A stretch of DNA of 33,045 nucleotides. Source: Beroe ovata. Lineage: Eukaryota; Ctenophora; Nuda; Beroida; Beroidae. Below the pieces are notes generated by a model. The model was not told the origin of the DNA. It was given only the letters and a program-made list of their open reading frames with translations, and searched no databases. Below, in pieces: positions 21,785 to 32,286 of this stretch. Numbering within the stretch: position 1 is the first letter of the stretch; each line of letters begins with the position of its first letter. A program made the translations under genes and the position numbers. Location: positions 198,367 to 231,411 of the forward strand of contig CAMPET010000048.1 of the NCBI GenBank assembly GCA_946803715.1, written 5' to 3'.

Positions 21785-23980
21785 TTAGAGACCCAGGATC
21801 TCCTTGACGAGTGACCGCCACGACTGCCATGCTTTGGACACCACATTCTTGTAGATGCCACTGTAGTACACTGGGTTGAGGAGACTGTTGACCGGCAGTA
21901 CGACCAGGAAGAACACTTCAAAAGCGATGGGTGGTGCTCGTGCAGTGGTAATGCACTGGAAGTATAGGACAGTCAGGATGAATGGGATCCAGCAGGCGAG
22001 CTGGGTGCCGATCATTAGCGATATCTTGACGGTGATGGACCGAACTTCCGTCTCCTCCTTGTTCCGGTTCCCGCCCGCGGTGGCGATATTTCGGCCCGAT
22101 TTCCGCTCTACCATCAAGATCCGGATGTAGGTGGCACTGACAATTGCCAGTACAATCAGGACCAGAACGCAGTACCCGATCTTGTAAACTTTGTAAGAGT
22201 CCTGCGACTTGAAAACGTTGTGTACACAGAGTCCTGTGTTACCATAGTAACCGATTTCTACCACATCGAACATGGCCGGCTTGGAGGTCAGGCTCTTGAT
22301 TCTACCCAGTGCTTCGTATATACCTGAACTTTGCACGTGGAAGAACCCTTCGTACATCGTGAAAAGGTGGCTCTTGTTCAGGGGGTTCTCTCCGAAAAAG
22401 GGGTTCTGATCCAGGTTCTCCAGGTATATCTCTGTTCTGAATACATCCTGTATTTGATCTACCGGTATGAGAGGAATGATGGAGTGGCCCCAGTTAATGA
22501 GGTTGAGCGAAATGAGGGCAATGAGGCCAGTGCTTCTCTTGGCATGGTAATGAGAGTCACAGCAAACACGTGATCGGGTGTAACTCATGAACGCTATGGT
22601 GGCAAGGGATCCGTGTACAGACGAGGAAAATATGACCCCGAAAAGGGAGCAGACCCAACTAGACCTCCACTGGTCTTCCAACACACAATACCTCCCCCTA
22701 ATCCGGATTATTATAGTTGTCATGACAATACCAGCCAAATACAAACCCATGAGCAGGTCGTGTACAAACACATTGATCAGCTGTAACCGCTCAACTTGGA
22801 TCATTGCGGAGGTGCTCTTCATGTTCCAGCACTTTACCACCTGTTTCCCATTGAGAACCACGATGAGCATGGATATACATGCCGTTGCTACGGTCACGTA
22901 CCCTGACTTGATCAGAGACTCGTCAGACGATATGACGTCATCACCTGAACCACATGTTGCACACTCATCAGCCCCATTCTTACAGTCCTTGTAGAAATCA
23001 CACTGCTTCCACACCGGTACCCACTCATTGGAGATGTCCGGATCACAGTAGAATCTCCCCGGACATCCCTTCTCGTCCACTCCATCTCGACAATCCGACA
23101 CCTCATCACACAGGGAGGTAACATGGTGATAACGACCACTGTCACACGTGAACTCGAAATCACGTTGGTTACCAATAAGGAACCGATCGCAATATTTCGT
23201 CCAGTTTCCCTCCGAAAAACCCGCTACATGTAGACACTTGGAACTACAGTACTCTTTATAATATTTCATCCTTGATGTGGGTGGTGAGTCACTCCCCATT
23301 AGATTTTCAGCCGCTTCTAACAAGCAAGTGTATAGGGGTTGTGTAGAACTGTCATGGTATATCTCATCACAATTTACATCTACGTTTGCTTCCCTCCATA
23401 CCCGATGTTTGAATTGGGAACAAAGGGAATTCAGTGATAGACAGAGTGACACATTATTTATTGTGATGTGGAATGGACGGTCGAAACAGTAGCACTCGTC
23501 AGAACCATCCCGGCAATCTTGTGTGTCATCACAAAGTCTGTCAGCAGTGACACATCCCGTTCCATCCGCACAGTGAAAGAGCTCTGATTTCTCACACGAA
23601 CACTCATCAGTCAAGCATTGGGAAGTACCGTCACACACTAGATTCTTTGGTAGTTCACAGAACCAGTCGTGGTAAGCCAGGTCCTTAATAGGATACGCCG
23701 AGGCTATCCCATTGATATCTAGATGCACAAACTTTCCATCGATGCTACCTGTCGACAGAGGGTCAAAGTTGAATGGACATGTTTTGTAACCCCTCCTGCC
23801 GATAAACTTCACATCCCCATCAAACTCCTCTATGTCAGCCGACGCCATCTTATGGAAACAGTTGATCTCGCAATCAACACATGTGCTATGCAAGATGAAG
23901 TCGAAATCGTATATATAACTCTTGGAACTTGCGCCACAGAGCAGCAGTAGCGACCACTGCACGAGAAAAATCAATCGCAT
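21785..23980 (-). CDS. LDLa-repeat seven-transmembrane receptor (rhodopsin class)
   Basis: 731-residue single-exon GPCR. Residues 1-18 are a signal peptide (LIFLVQWSLLLLCGAS). The ectodomain carries LDL-receptor class A modules near 137-163 (CDDTQDCRDGSDEC), 279-306 (CDEVSDCRDGVDEKGC) and 312-343 (CDFYKDCKNGADEC); the acidic SDE-type calcium ligands are visible. Seven hydrophobic segments follow at about 358-378, 399-425, 441-466, 485-505, 602-622, 650-675 and 684-706. TM6 has CWIPF, TM7 has NPVYY, and the end of TM3 reads YTRSR in place of the usual DRY. The loop between TM4 and TM5 is long (about 95 residues). LDLa plus 7TM recalls the relaxin-receptor/LGR type C and mollusc GRL101 group, but no leucine-rich repeats lie between the parts. 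The ligand is unknown. It is a plasma-membrane receptor, probably G-protein coupled. Confidence 0.9.
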   Translation of the reverse strand: MRLIFLVQWSLLLLCGASSKSYIYDFDFILHSTCVDCEINCFHKMASADIEEFDGDVKFIGRRGYKTCPFNFDPLSTGSIDGKFVHLDINGIASAYPIKDLAYHDWFCELPKNLVCDGTSQCLTDECSCEKSELFHCADGTGCVTADRLCDDTQDCRDGSDECYCFDRPFHITINNVSLCLSLNSLCSQFKHRVWREANVDVNCDEIYHDSSTQPLYTCLLEAAENLMGSDSPPTSRMKYYKEYCSSKCLHVAGFSEGNWTKYCDRFLIGNQRDFEFTCDSGRYHHVTSLCDEVSDCRDGVDEKGCPGRFYCDPDISNEWVPVWKQCDFYKDCKNGADECATCGSGDDVISSDESLIKSGYVTVATACISMLIVVLNGKQVVKCWNMKSTSAMIQVERLQLINVFVHDLLMGLYLAGIVMTTIIIRIRGRYCVLEDQWRSSWVCSLFGVIFSSSVHGSLATIAFMSYTRSRVCCDSHYHAKRSTGLIALISLNLINWGHSIIPLIPVDQIQDVFRTEIYLENLDQNPFFGENPLNKSHLFTMYEGFFHVQSSGIYEALGRIKSLTSKPAMFDVVEIGYYGNTGLCVHNVFKSQDSYKVYKIGYCVLVLIVLAIVSATYIRILMVERKSGRNIATAGGNRNKEETEVRSITVKISLMIGTQLACWIPFILTVLYFQCITTARAPPIAFEVFFLVVLPVNSLLNPVYYSGIYKNVVSKAWQSWRSLVKEILGL

Positions 23981-24483
23981 TGAGTTGGTCGCTGCTGACT
24001 GATTTGCCGTCTGTAGAGAACTGAAGGCCTGGATCTCAGAAGCTACTTAAATACCAGTAAGGGATCATGCGATGTCTTGTTATTTTTACACTAGACCCAA
24101 CACTGAGCTCTATTGCCTTATATTTAGAGATGAATTGTCCTAACAAGACAATATAGCCAGTCACGTGATTAATGACGTCAGATATTGACCTCAAGAAACA
24201 AACCCAAGGACAGAATTGATGCGTTCCATGATCCAACATCATGGAACGCAAAGAATTGAAAATCCTCATTGAAACAGTGTCAATAAGGACCGATTAGAGC
24301 TCCCGTCAAGGTCTATAGTAGGGTTGGTGCTCAGAGCCGCAATATTCAATGGGACTTTATCAGGCAGCACTAAAGATTTCCAACCTAAGGTTCATGACTG
24401 CATAATATTGCCCGGCGACAATTATATCGTAGTGGGAATAATACTGACATGATGTACGCGATGCTGCTCGGACATGCTATAAT
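23981..24483. other. Intergenic between receptor and GDAP2-like gene
   Basis: About 0.5 kb: the receptor promoter and the 3' UTR of the upstream gene, both on the minus strand. One CACGTG lies near 24163. A 13-base-arm inverted repeat is listed separately. No gene seen. Confidence 0.6.
24220..24250. repeat. Hairpin-forming inverted repeat
   Basis: tgcgttccatgat-ccaac-atcatggaacgca: perfect 13-base arms with a 5-base loop, about 240 bases upstream of the receptor start. Could be regulatory or a transcript-end structure of the preceding gene. Confidence 0.85.
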
Positions 24484-27400
24484 TCATACCTCGAAGCTGT
24501 AGTCTAGGATGAACTGGGGTATTTGTATTTGTTGTGGAGGAATTTTCTGGAACAGATCTTCTAGGGACTTGATCTGGACTACTTTTCCCTTGACTTCCTT
24601 CACTTTGGAAACGGTAAACCACCATGTCATTAACTGGAGGAATGGGCGATATAAGGGCGAACTAGGACGTGGTAAACGGGGAGAGGACAATGTGAAGAGA
24701 GACATCAAGTTTACTATCCGACTCGGCCATCCATACCTTTTGTAGCGTTGACGCGTGGACACTGTACAACGCTTTCAGATTTGTCCTATAACGTAGCGGA
24801 GACGTCGCAAAGACAGTCTCCATCAGTTTGAGATCTGCTCTGGATCCCGTGCACCCCGTGTGGAAATAGACCAAACAGTAGGGTCGGGTAGTGATGGGGT
24901 CCATTACTTGAACGCAATACGACAGCATCTGGGATGATGAGTGTGGGAGAGGCGGGATTAAAAGGGAACTATCCACGATCTTCGAGAGAATGTTGCTCCA
25001 ATCTCGCATTTGTACCTGGTGTTCTGGGATGTGCGCAGGGAAGTGTCTGCCAACACAGACTATGACAGGGGCACCATCCAGATCAAACCCTGACTGGTAA
25101 ACAGCACGAAACTTAGCAATGCGCGAGAAATCTTCTGTTTTCGCCCACTGCAGCAGTTGGTTGTACCTAAATAGTGGTAGTAAATAGTGGTAGTAGGTAT
25201 GATTATATTTTCAGGAAGTGGACTATGCCCTTAAGTCTTGTCCTGTATAGGAGTTCTCCCTTCCGACGTGTCGCGCGGTTCTCATCCCCTTGACCGTGCC
25301 GCGCGGTTCTCATTCCCTTGACCGCGCGGTTCTCATTCCCTCTCGTGTCTCGACGCGCGGTTCCCCGACCACGCGCGGTTTAAACCCCGGTAAGCGATAA
25401 CAGATAAGGGGGAATATGGTGATATCAACGCCATTAGTTAGGTGTCGACTCACACATCTGGTTGTTGGGCAGTCCGCTGTAGCCTGGCAGTGTCAGGGTC
25501 TTGTCTCATTTGACCGAAATCAGTTCTAGTCACTTCCAATTTCTTGGCAAGTGGTGTGGAGGATTCACTCCCTAGCAATGAAAATATGTCACTACCTACC
25601 GAGTAACAATATACCAGTTGAACATAAGGGAACCTAAGTAAGTGGAAAACCCACAGTGTCCTCTGATGTAGTTGGGAGCCACGCCCCTCCTAAGTGGTTC
25701 CCCATACTCCCCACCCATAGAATCGGGGAGCTCCAGCTGGAACTTGTAATCCGCTGTATTTCGGGGGAAATAGTACGGGAATAACTCCTGGTAGAAGCTC
25801 TGCAATGGTATATGAAAATGTTACGAGTTACGAAACACGACCGAAATGACACCTTATGATTATCGAAATCTTTGAATTCGTTGATTGCTTGGGGAGAAGT
25901 CGTACCAATTCTTTGCTTGTCTCCAAAACAAAACAAATCCGTGTGAAGCTCTCCCCATGCCTCTCGAGGAACCTTCGCGTGACCCCTGAAATCGCATGTT
26001 TACCACTTCCCAGCGTACTCAAATCTACACAAATAATCCGAGGTGCGCGCGTGCGGTGATTTACTCGCGTGCTTGTTGACGAGAAATTGCGTTCGGCGCT
26101 CGCGCGTTACGTGAAGAAAACGCGGTTATCACAGGTATCTCGTGATTTCTGTTTTCTCCTGGATAAAGGTTCAGAAACAACGAGGTTATCACTGGGATAC
26201 TGTCTTACTCACGATGGAAAGGGCAATGACCTGTATACTGAAACGTTAACATTGGGTCCGATGGAGCACAAAAATCGGCTGTGAGATCAACATATTCTGG
26301 AGGGAGTTCGACCCTAAATGTCTGCTTTTAAAAGCGGACATTATTTCATAAAAGCGGACGTCTACTTTTTGAAGTCCAGCCTGCCTTGAATTTTCTGCTC
26401 GTTACGTTATTTGATGAAAAAGTAGCAGTATGATTATTCATGAACACAGAGCGTTGTTCGGTGAAGCAGTAAATACACAGGTTAACAGGACATGTTTCGC
26501 CTTACAGCAGTATGATCCATTAATATCTTATTCCCTATGCCTCCCCAATAACAGCGGACGTCCGATTTTTGAGATGATGTCGGCTTTTTGGATCTATGTG
26601 TGCTTTTTGAATGAAAAAGCGGAACTTCCTCATTGCCCATATTCTCCCCAAGTAAGAAGAAACCAAATATTGTGCGAACTTGTGTGTGATAAATCCGACT
26701 GCACACTTAATAATAGCAGAGTGTCGGGTTTCAATTCTATCATGGGTCGAGTTATCAGTATAACTCACTGAGAGCAAGATGGACAGCATCTTTTTCAGGG
26801 TACATCTTGGCTTTGGTGTAGACTTTACCAACTGTTAGTGTCTCCAGTTTGTTATCACTGCGAGAAAATGGGTAGATATTCACTGGTGAATATCGATGAT
26901 TACAGTAACTAATTTTTATCGATAGTGTGGAGACAGCAATGATGTAAACTGTCAGAAATCAGTCACCCAGTTTTACAAACTTCTTCTCGAGATGGGAGTC
27001 ATTCCACTCACTGTTCCCCCGATACTACAAAGAACAATTACCTATTTTGGACGTTGAATCGATTCAAACTTGCATTTGAGCTTCTATCACCTGTCATTAG
27101 GCTTGAATCGACGCAACAAACCAAAATTATGGAGCTCAGGTTTTCCCCAAAAACGTCAATTTTCACGTATTACCCGACGAGATAGCTCAAAAATTCGTCC
27201 AAATTGGAATCCGTAGTAAAAAGTTGTGTGACTATCCCAGCCCCAGAGTTGTGGTACTTAGTTCCGATAATACAGTGATCCAAGATGCTAGGAATGACGA
27301 AAAAATTTTCATATGATTTTTAACTAGTGACCATCGTTTCCCATGTACTTTTGGACGCTGAATCGATTGGAATAGGAATTCTAACTCTTACTTTCTTCCC

Positions 27401-28693
27401 TGAGGCTCTTATTGACACTACGAAGTTCAAACTATGATTATGGATTTAAGTATCTTCGCAATAACGTCAATTTTCAGCAACAATGTAAATAATTATAATC
27501 CCTGAAAGTTTGTGATTATGTTACTACTTCATGAATTCAGAGCCAGAGATACTACTTGTAGTGCTGAAAGGCGAGAGCTACAGCCTAATACTCTGGAATT
27601 AGGGGATACAGACACTACTTCAAAAGTGGGACGCTTCACTTACAGAGCCAAATTGAATATGTTCCTGTAGCAGGAGAAGAGAGTGTTTTGAGCAGCAGAA
27701 CGGTACTTTGGATTGAATTTGGGTCCGGGAGTCAGAATCACGTTCCTGAATTTGCAGGGAGAGAATTACAACTCCAGGATAACACAGTCAAACAATTTTC
27801 AAGTGAGATTGAGGGAATGTTCTACCTTATAGGGAGGATAGAACTCTTCAAAAGAAGTGTATCCCCAGTTGTACACCCTGAGAAGTGTAAGGAGATGTTA
27901 CTGCAGCAGAAGACATATCGTTCTGTTTCCAAAACAAATTTGAGAAATACATACATACATAATACAAACATGAAATACATACATACATAAAGAGTATACA
28001 AAATACATACGGTAAGCTTGAAAAACTTGTTTCTGCAGCTCCACTCCTCCATATCTGAGAAGTTGCCTGGTTTGTGAAGGTTGCTTCTCACGAAGCATTT
28101 CATTGCAAGCTCCCGCACATGCATCTGCTTCCACACGAGCTATGTTGCCGCACCTGAGTGGTGTAATGGATGTTTGAATATTCTCCAATCAAAAATGGTC
28201 AGTTGAAGTCAAAGGATGGGTTTTGGAAACCTACCAGAAAGAAACTTTTTGGTTGATATTTTCATCAACAGCAAAGTGCTTTGCTTCTTTGATTTCCTCA
28301 GCAAGGTCAACCTTTTCAACACTTTCACTTTCTACACAATCATTTTCGCTTTCCTTCTCAGAGAATGTAAGACTCTGTTCTAATGATGCAACTGTGTTGT
28401 CCTCTTCCTTACAGACTTCATCAAGAAATCTGTTATCCAATTCATGAATTATTAGGGAATCAGTCACAATAGTGTTCCTTATCGTTGCTTCTCTATCTGT
28501 TGAATGGAGGTTAACTAGTCTCATGTAATACCAGTATCAACATAAAATAACCAAGTGTCCATGATGAATGCAAATTACCATCTAGTCTAAGAGAAGAATT
28601 GATGGACTGGTTTGTTGAAGGGAGTGTTCCCCAACAGTTGATGTCGGATATTACCACTGTATCATCAGGTGTACCCAAAGGTTCTTGCTCCAT
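24484..28693 (-). CDS. GDAP2: GDAP2-like protein: macro domain plus CRAL-TRIO domain
   Basis: Twelve exons in phase: 28693-28579, 28496-28235, 28153-28011, 27877-27826, 27745-27644, 26857-26769, 25985-25906, 25799-25655, 25571-25454, 25166-25016, 24928-24737, 24633-24484, giving 532 residues (vertebrate GDAP2 is about 500). Macro domain at about 119-295: INQKVSFWCGNIARVEADA, NEML, YGGVELQKQVF, CTTGDTLLLKSSILPI, ILTPGPKFNPKYRSAAQ, FSCYRNIFNLAL, YPEKDAVHLALRVTRRFLE, ELFPYYFPRN. CRAL-TRIO/BCH-like domain at about 369-528: YNQLLQWAKTEDFSRIA, VIVCVGRHFP, VQVMDPITTRPYCLVYFHTG, YRTNLKALYSVHAS, IPPQQIQIPQFILDYSFE. GDAP2 is an intracellular protein with a degenerate macro domain and a lipid-binding-type fold; its biochemical role is poorly defined. 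Here too the macro binding residues differ (GN for GD; GACN for NAAN). The exon 8 donor (gtgggt after 25655) is the least certain junction. A gtatga donor overlaps the stop codon, so a further 3' exon is possible. Confidence 0.92.
25240..25385. repeat. GC-rich gcgcggttctcat repeat
   Basis: About six imperfect copies of a gcgcggttctcattccc-type unit in the GDAP2-gene intron between exons 25571-25454 and 25166-25016. CpG-rich, unlike its AT-rich surroundings. Confidence 0.8.
25986..26768 (-). other. GDAP2-gene intron with aaaagcggac foldbacks
   Basis: 783-base intron. At 26318-26341 atgtctgctttt/aaaagcggacat forms a 24-base palindrome with one mismatch pair. More copies of the aaagcgga(c) motif occur at about 26350 and 26618, and gcggacgtcc near 26553. 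Probably remnants of a small foldback element. No exon recognised. Confidence 0.55.
26858..27643 (-). other. GDAP2-gene intron with a diverged 300-base duplication
   Basis: 786-base intron. Landmarks recur about 300 bases apart in the same order: ttttggacgytgaatcgatt (27047 and 27350), attatgga (27126, 27438) and aacgtcaattttca (27154, 27464). This suggests an old tandem duplication. Confidence 0.6.
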
Positions 28694-29445
28694 CTCAAAA
28701 GACCATCATAATGGTTCTAATGAAGTTCAAATAAAACAGCACAATAAAGGAATAACAGCACAAGAAAGGAATAACAGCACAATAGAGTAATAGAGAATGG
28801 TATTCCTGGGGAAGGGTCCCAAATCTCAAAACTGATTTCTGGATAACCAAGGGATCTGCCCTGTTTCTCTTCTTTGACCAGAGAAAAATTTGATTCGACC
28901 AATAAACAATGAGATACGATGCTGGAAGGGTCTGACAACTTGGGAACCTTCCCCTGAAAACCCATTCTCTATACCATCAAGATATTCTGTAAGCTAGTTT
29001 TATCCTCTTTTATGACATCTCTCCTATCATTCCTATCACATTGTTCACATCAAATTTTAGAGTAATTTCAACTGTGTCAAACTCCCATGAAAACGGAAAA
29101 TATGAGAAAATATGAAAATTAAAGAACAAAGCCAAATTCCAAAATTTACGGTTAATTGAATCATGAGTGATGAGATTATGAGAAGCATGCAGAATTATAT
29201 TTTTGCGCGGCTCAGCTAAAAAATTTTTCAGTTTGTAATGCAAATTTTTGGTTAATTTTCAACATTTTTATTAAAAAATTGCAAAATGTTACTTAATTCA
29301 AATTTAGAAGTTTTTTCGATAATTTGAAACTAACTGTCGCGCCGCGCGCAGCTTCCACTATACGCACTATTTTACTTACTCTCGAGTTACTGCGCAAGCA
29401 ACCCATTCCGCGGGACTACCCCGTTCAGTAGACCTTGTCCATCAA
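28694..29445. promoter_or_regulatory. Divergent intergenic/promoter region
   Basis: 750 bases between the GDAP2-like start (minus) and the tentative plus-strand gene. It includes a 16-base-type tandem repeat (aggaataacagcacaa) at 28746-28785 and a MITE-like element. The right end (29336-29350) is a CpG-rich cgcgccgcgcgc spot, a possible promoter of either gene. Specific promoter elements were not identified. Confidence 0.45.
28793..28969. mobile_element. MITE-like element with TA target duplication
   Basis: About 177 bases bounded by gagaatgg and ccattctc, flanked on both sides by TA. The inverted termini extend imperfectly for about 30 bases (left aggg-tcccaa region pairs with right ttgggaacctt). 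Small size, terminal inverted repeats and a TA duplication fit a non-autonomous Tc1/mariner-type element. It has no coding capacity. Confidence 0.55.
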
Positions 29446-32286
29446 TTGTTCGGAACGCTAGTACGAATACGTTGTAGTAATCACATGGTTTTTTCTCAGT
29501 CCACTGTAGTCGGTCCATCTAAAACATCCTCTATCACTGGTTATGAGAAGTTCGATAAAGGAATCTTCGAAGTAGCAGCATTGAACTCGTCATTTTATAT
29601 GAATTCTCCTGAAGAAGATTCTACCGAGAAATCAGAGAGATCACCAAAAAGTAACATCGCCAAACTCAGTAGTGAAAGTCAGATCACTGCTCTAAGCCAG
29701 CTTTCCAAACAAAGTTCACCAGCTTCAACACCAACAACAGACAACGGATCTTTGACCGCCCTACAAAACTTGATTCCCCGATTCCTCTTCTCAGGCTCAG
29801 AGGACTCCGCCGATTTCCCTCCCATCTCATCGTTCCCAGAATTCTACAACCCCACAGGTTTGAATACTAAATTAGATATTGGTTAAAGAAATCACGTGTT
29901 TCTTTCTAACATGTGTATATCTAACCCGCTTTCTGAGAGACCAGCATCCAATCCTGAAACCTACGTGATCTGAAAACCCACATTCATACAGAATTCAAAC
30001 CACGTTGGTTATATATGTTCGTTAGAAACTATTTACTATTCTATCAAAGAGTTTTTGTCATGATAAACTTTATTCTCAAAGCATTATTTGATGACCATAG
30101 GTGAAAATAGAGAAATATTATAGAAAATCTCGTTTACTCGTTTAGAAGCCCTGTCACCAGGTGCCCAAGGGGGGGTAGTTCACACGATGAAAGAATCACT
30201 AAACTTACTACTACCGTTTGTTCCATTTTTCTTTAGTATTACAGTTTATTGCGTTTAAAGCAGCTCGAGTGGAATATTCTGCATTTCTAGGTAAATCATT
30301 GCTGACGAGATTAATCTCGCGACTTCTTTATCAGGGCAGCCCCAACTTATTTTCCTATCCTTCTCATGATTTTCCACTTTATTATAAAAAGGTACCTCGC
30401 CGGCTACCGGTAATGGGATTGCTTTGCACTTAAAATTAAGAATCTCCCGGGGGACGCCGAGCCATGATTAGTTTCCTCCGTGTTATAGGTTTATTTGTTA
30501 TTTTCATTCTCTAACGTATGACGTAACACTAGCTCCTAGAATAGCTCCGTTCTGTTGTTGTGAATAAACATTCATATACACCTACCTACATCTGATCCTC
30601 ACGATTTTCCCCCTGATTTAACCAGTAATATTTAAGCTTGTTAACATGGCTAAGCAGTTGTCAGTTATTTGACATATAAATGGGTGCTCACCCCCCTCTC
30701 TTGACAGGTTTGATTGTGGGTATATAAACTCAGGGGGGAGCTTCCCCCCCATCGAGTTGCCCCTGGAATTGTTTATTATCTCACCGGTTAGAGGGTGTGA
30801 GGGAAAACTGGTTGGAATCAATTAGCGACTTGTAAATTTTGACACATGGTTAGCGGTTACGTGATTAATACCATTAACAGTGTTAGCAGTGTGTTGTATT
30901 TTACCAATATTGCCTCTGACAGATGCTGTTCAATTTTCAACCAATGGCACCCCTCTCTCACTCTGTGGCACAAAACTATATCCCGGTTTTGTGATCCCGA
31001 TTGCGGCGGTTGAATATTCATTTTGTGTGCCATCGCTCTTCTATTTCGCAAGGTCTCGTACGTAGGTATGCCTCTAAACACACTGGGTTCAGTAAACACT
31101 GGTCAAATTGTGTTGGAGGCCCCATACTAAAATCAGCCATATCCTTTCAAACAATACGGGCGCCAATTTCATTTGAACAATCGTTAGTCGGTACTAAAGA
31201 ACGGAATTAGCTGCTGTTGGGACGCGGTCTGTTTACTTTTTTCACGGGGTAACTATCCAAATGTTATAACCGGCTACTCATCAGTCAAGTTTAAAGCAGA
31301 CTCGCAACGGCAGGGTTTTGTAGCTCTGGTTCATTAGCGGTGAAACCAGTAGACGCATTATCACTACTACAGGGATCACAATATGGTAGTGCAGCAGGTT
31401 GAATAGACAATGGAACGCACAATGCCTCCCCCAAGTAATCACGTGATATTATGCGTTAGGGGGAGGTTTATATATCTGTAGGGACCCTACTCACATTTGT
31501 GAAATTCGCTATAACCGATCTGGTGATCGGAAATCTGCGCTCAGCACTCCGATTACCAGAGAATTTGACCACGTTTTTTGGTGTTTATTCAGAATTTTCA
31601 CGTTTCCGATTCACTTTTCTCCGCTATGATTCAGTGACTCCTATTCCTGTTATTGAGTAATTTCTCGCTAATCGCTTCTCAAACTACCAATCGTTGCGCC
31701 GCTGTCACGGTGTATCTTGTGATCATTATATAAGTGACACAACATTTTGAAACTTCACAACTTTGTCTCGCACGGGCATTTATCAGCACCAATTTATAGT
31801 GGTATATTTGAAAGTTTGACGAGCTTTAATAGCGTAATTTTTGTAATACAACATTGAGGCAATCTCCCAATCAAGCTTTTTGACAAGGTAGGGAAAGTGT
31901 AATCGCAAAAATATAGAAGTTTGAGGATGTTGTATTGACATAAGATATATATATTCATGGTATATTTTGTCGTCTTATACCACCAAATTTGACAAAGGGA
32001 TGGTTTGTCATTGGTTCATTTTAACGCTCACTTATTCCTTTGCAATATATCCTTGTGTTTAAAAGGCACATTACATGATAATGTGCCAGTTCCAAACTCT
32101 TTCCTCATCATCGAGATGGATCTACCTGTTGATTTCCATCAAGCTTTCCGTCTTCTGGCTGTTTGTAAGTGTGCCTGTTCGGTGGATATTCGTATGTCCA
32201 TTCTGTCTGTGTGTTTGCCATGTGATCACAATATTTCAGTGGAACTGATCACTATAATGGTTCGTGACTTCGGACCGAATTTCTGA
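29446..32286 (+). CDS. Tentative four-exon gene, function unknown
   Basis: Exon 1 (29446-29857) starts at ATG and encodes about 137 residues, rich in Ser/Pro/Glu (NSPEEDSTEKSERSPKSN, SQLSKQSSPASTPTTDNG), then PRFLFSGSEDSADFPPISSF. Its frame stays open to a stop at 29886 if unspliced. Possible continuation, each junction in phase 1: 30237-30290 (acceptor tttttctttag, donor gtaaat; LQFIAFKAARVEYSAFL), 32066-32164 (acceptor gtttaaaag, donor gtaagt; VPVPNSFLIIEMDLPVDFHQ) and 32240-32286 (acceptor atatttcag; ELITIMVRDFGPNF, stop). The total would be about 203 residues. I do not recognise the family. Exon 1 looks coding; the chain of small exons rests on splice consensus and phase agreement only, and the 1.8 kb gap before exon 3 could hold others. 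Confidence 0.4.
30291..32065. other. Non-coding stretch, probable intron or intergenic
   Basis: 1.8 kb with no supported gene. It contains a single CACGTG near 30858-style sequence variants and a CACGTG at about 31439, several G- or C-runs (30691, 30734) and a palindromic-looking acatgataatgt just right of the end. Short open frames here have no family resemblance. Confidence 0.4.

Noticed and set aside
24422-24483. A further 3' exon of the GDAP2-like gene beyond the gtatga at its stop codon
   Set aside because: The donor consensus is good, but no downstream exon with a GDAP2-like tail was found and the C-terminus already matches the family end.
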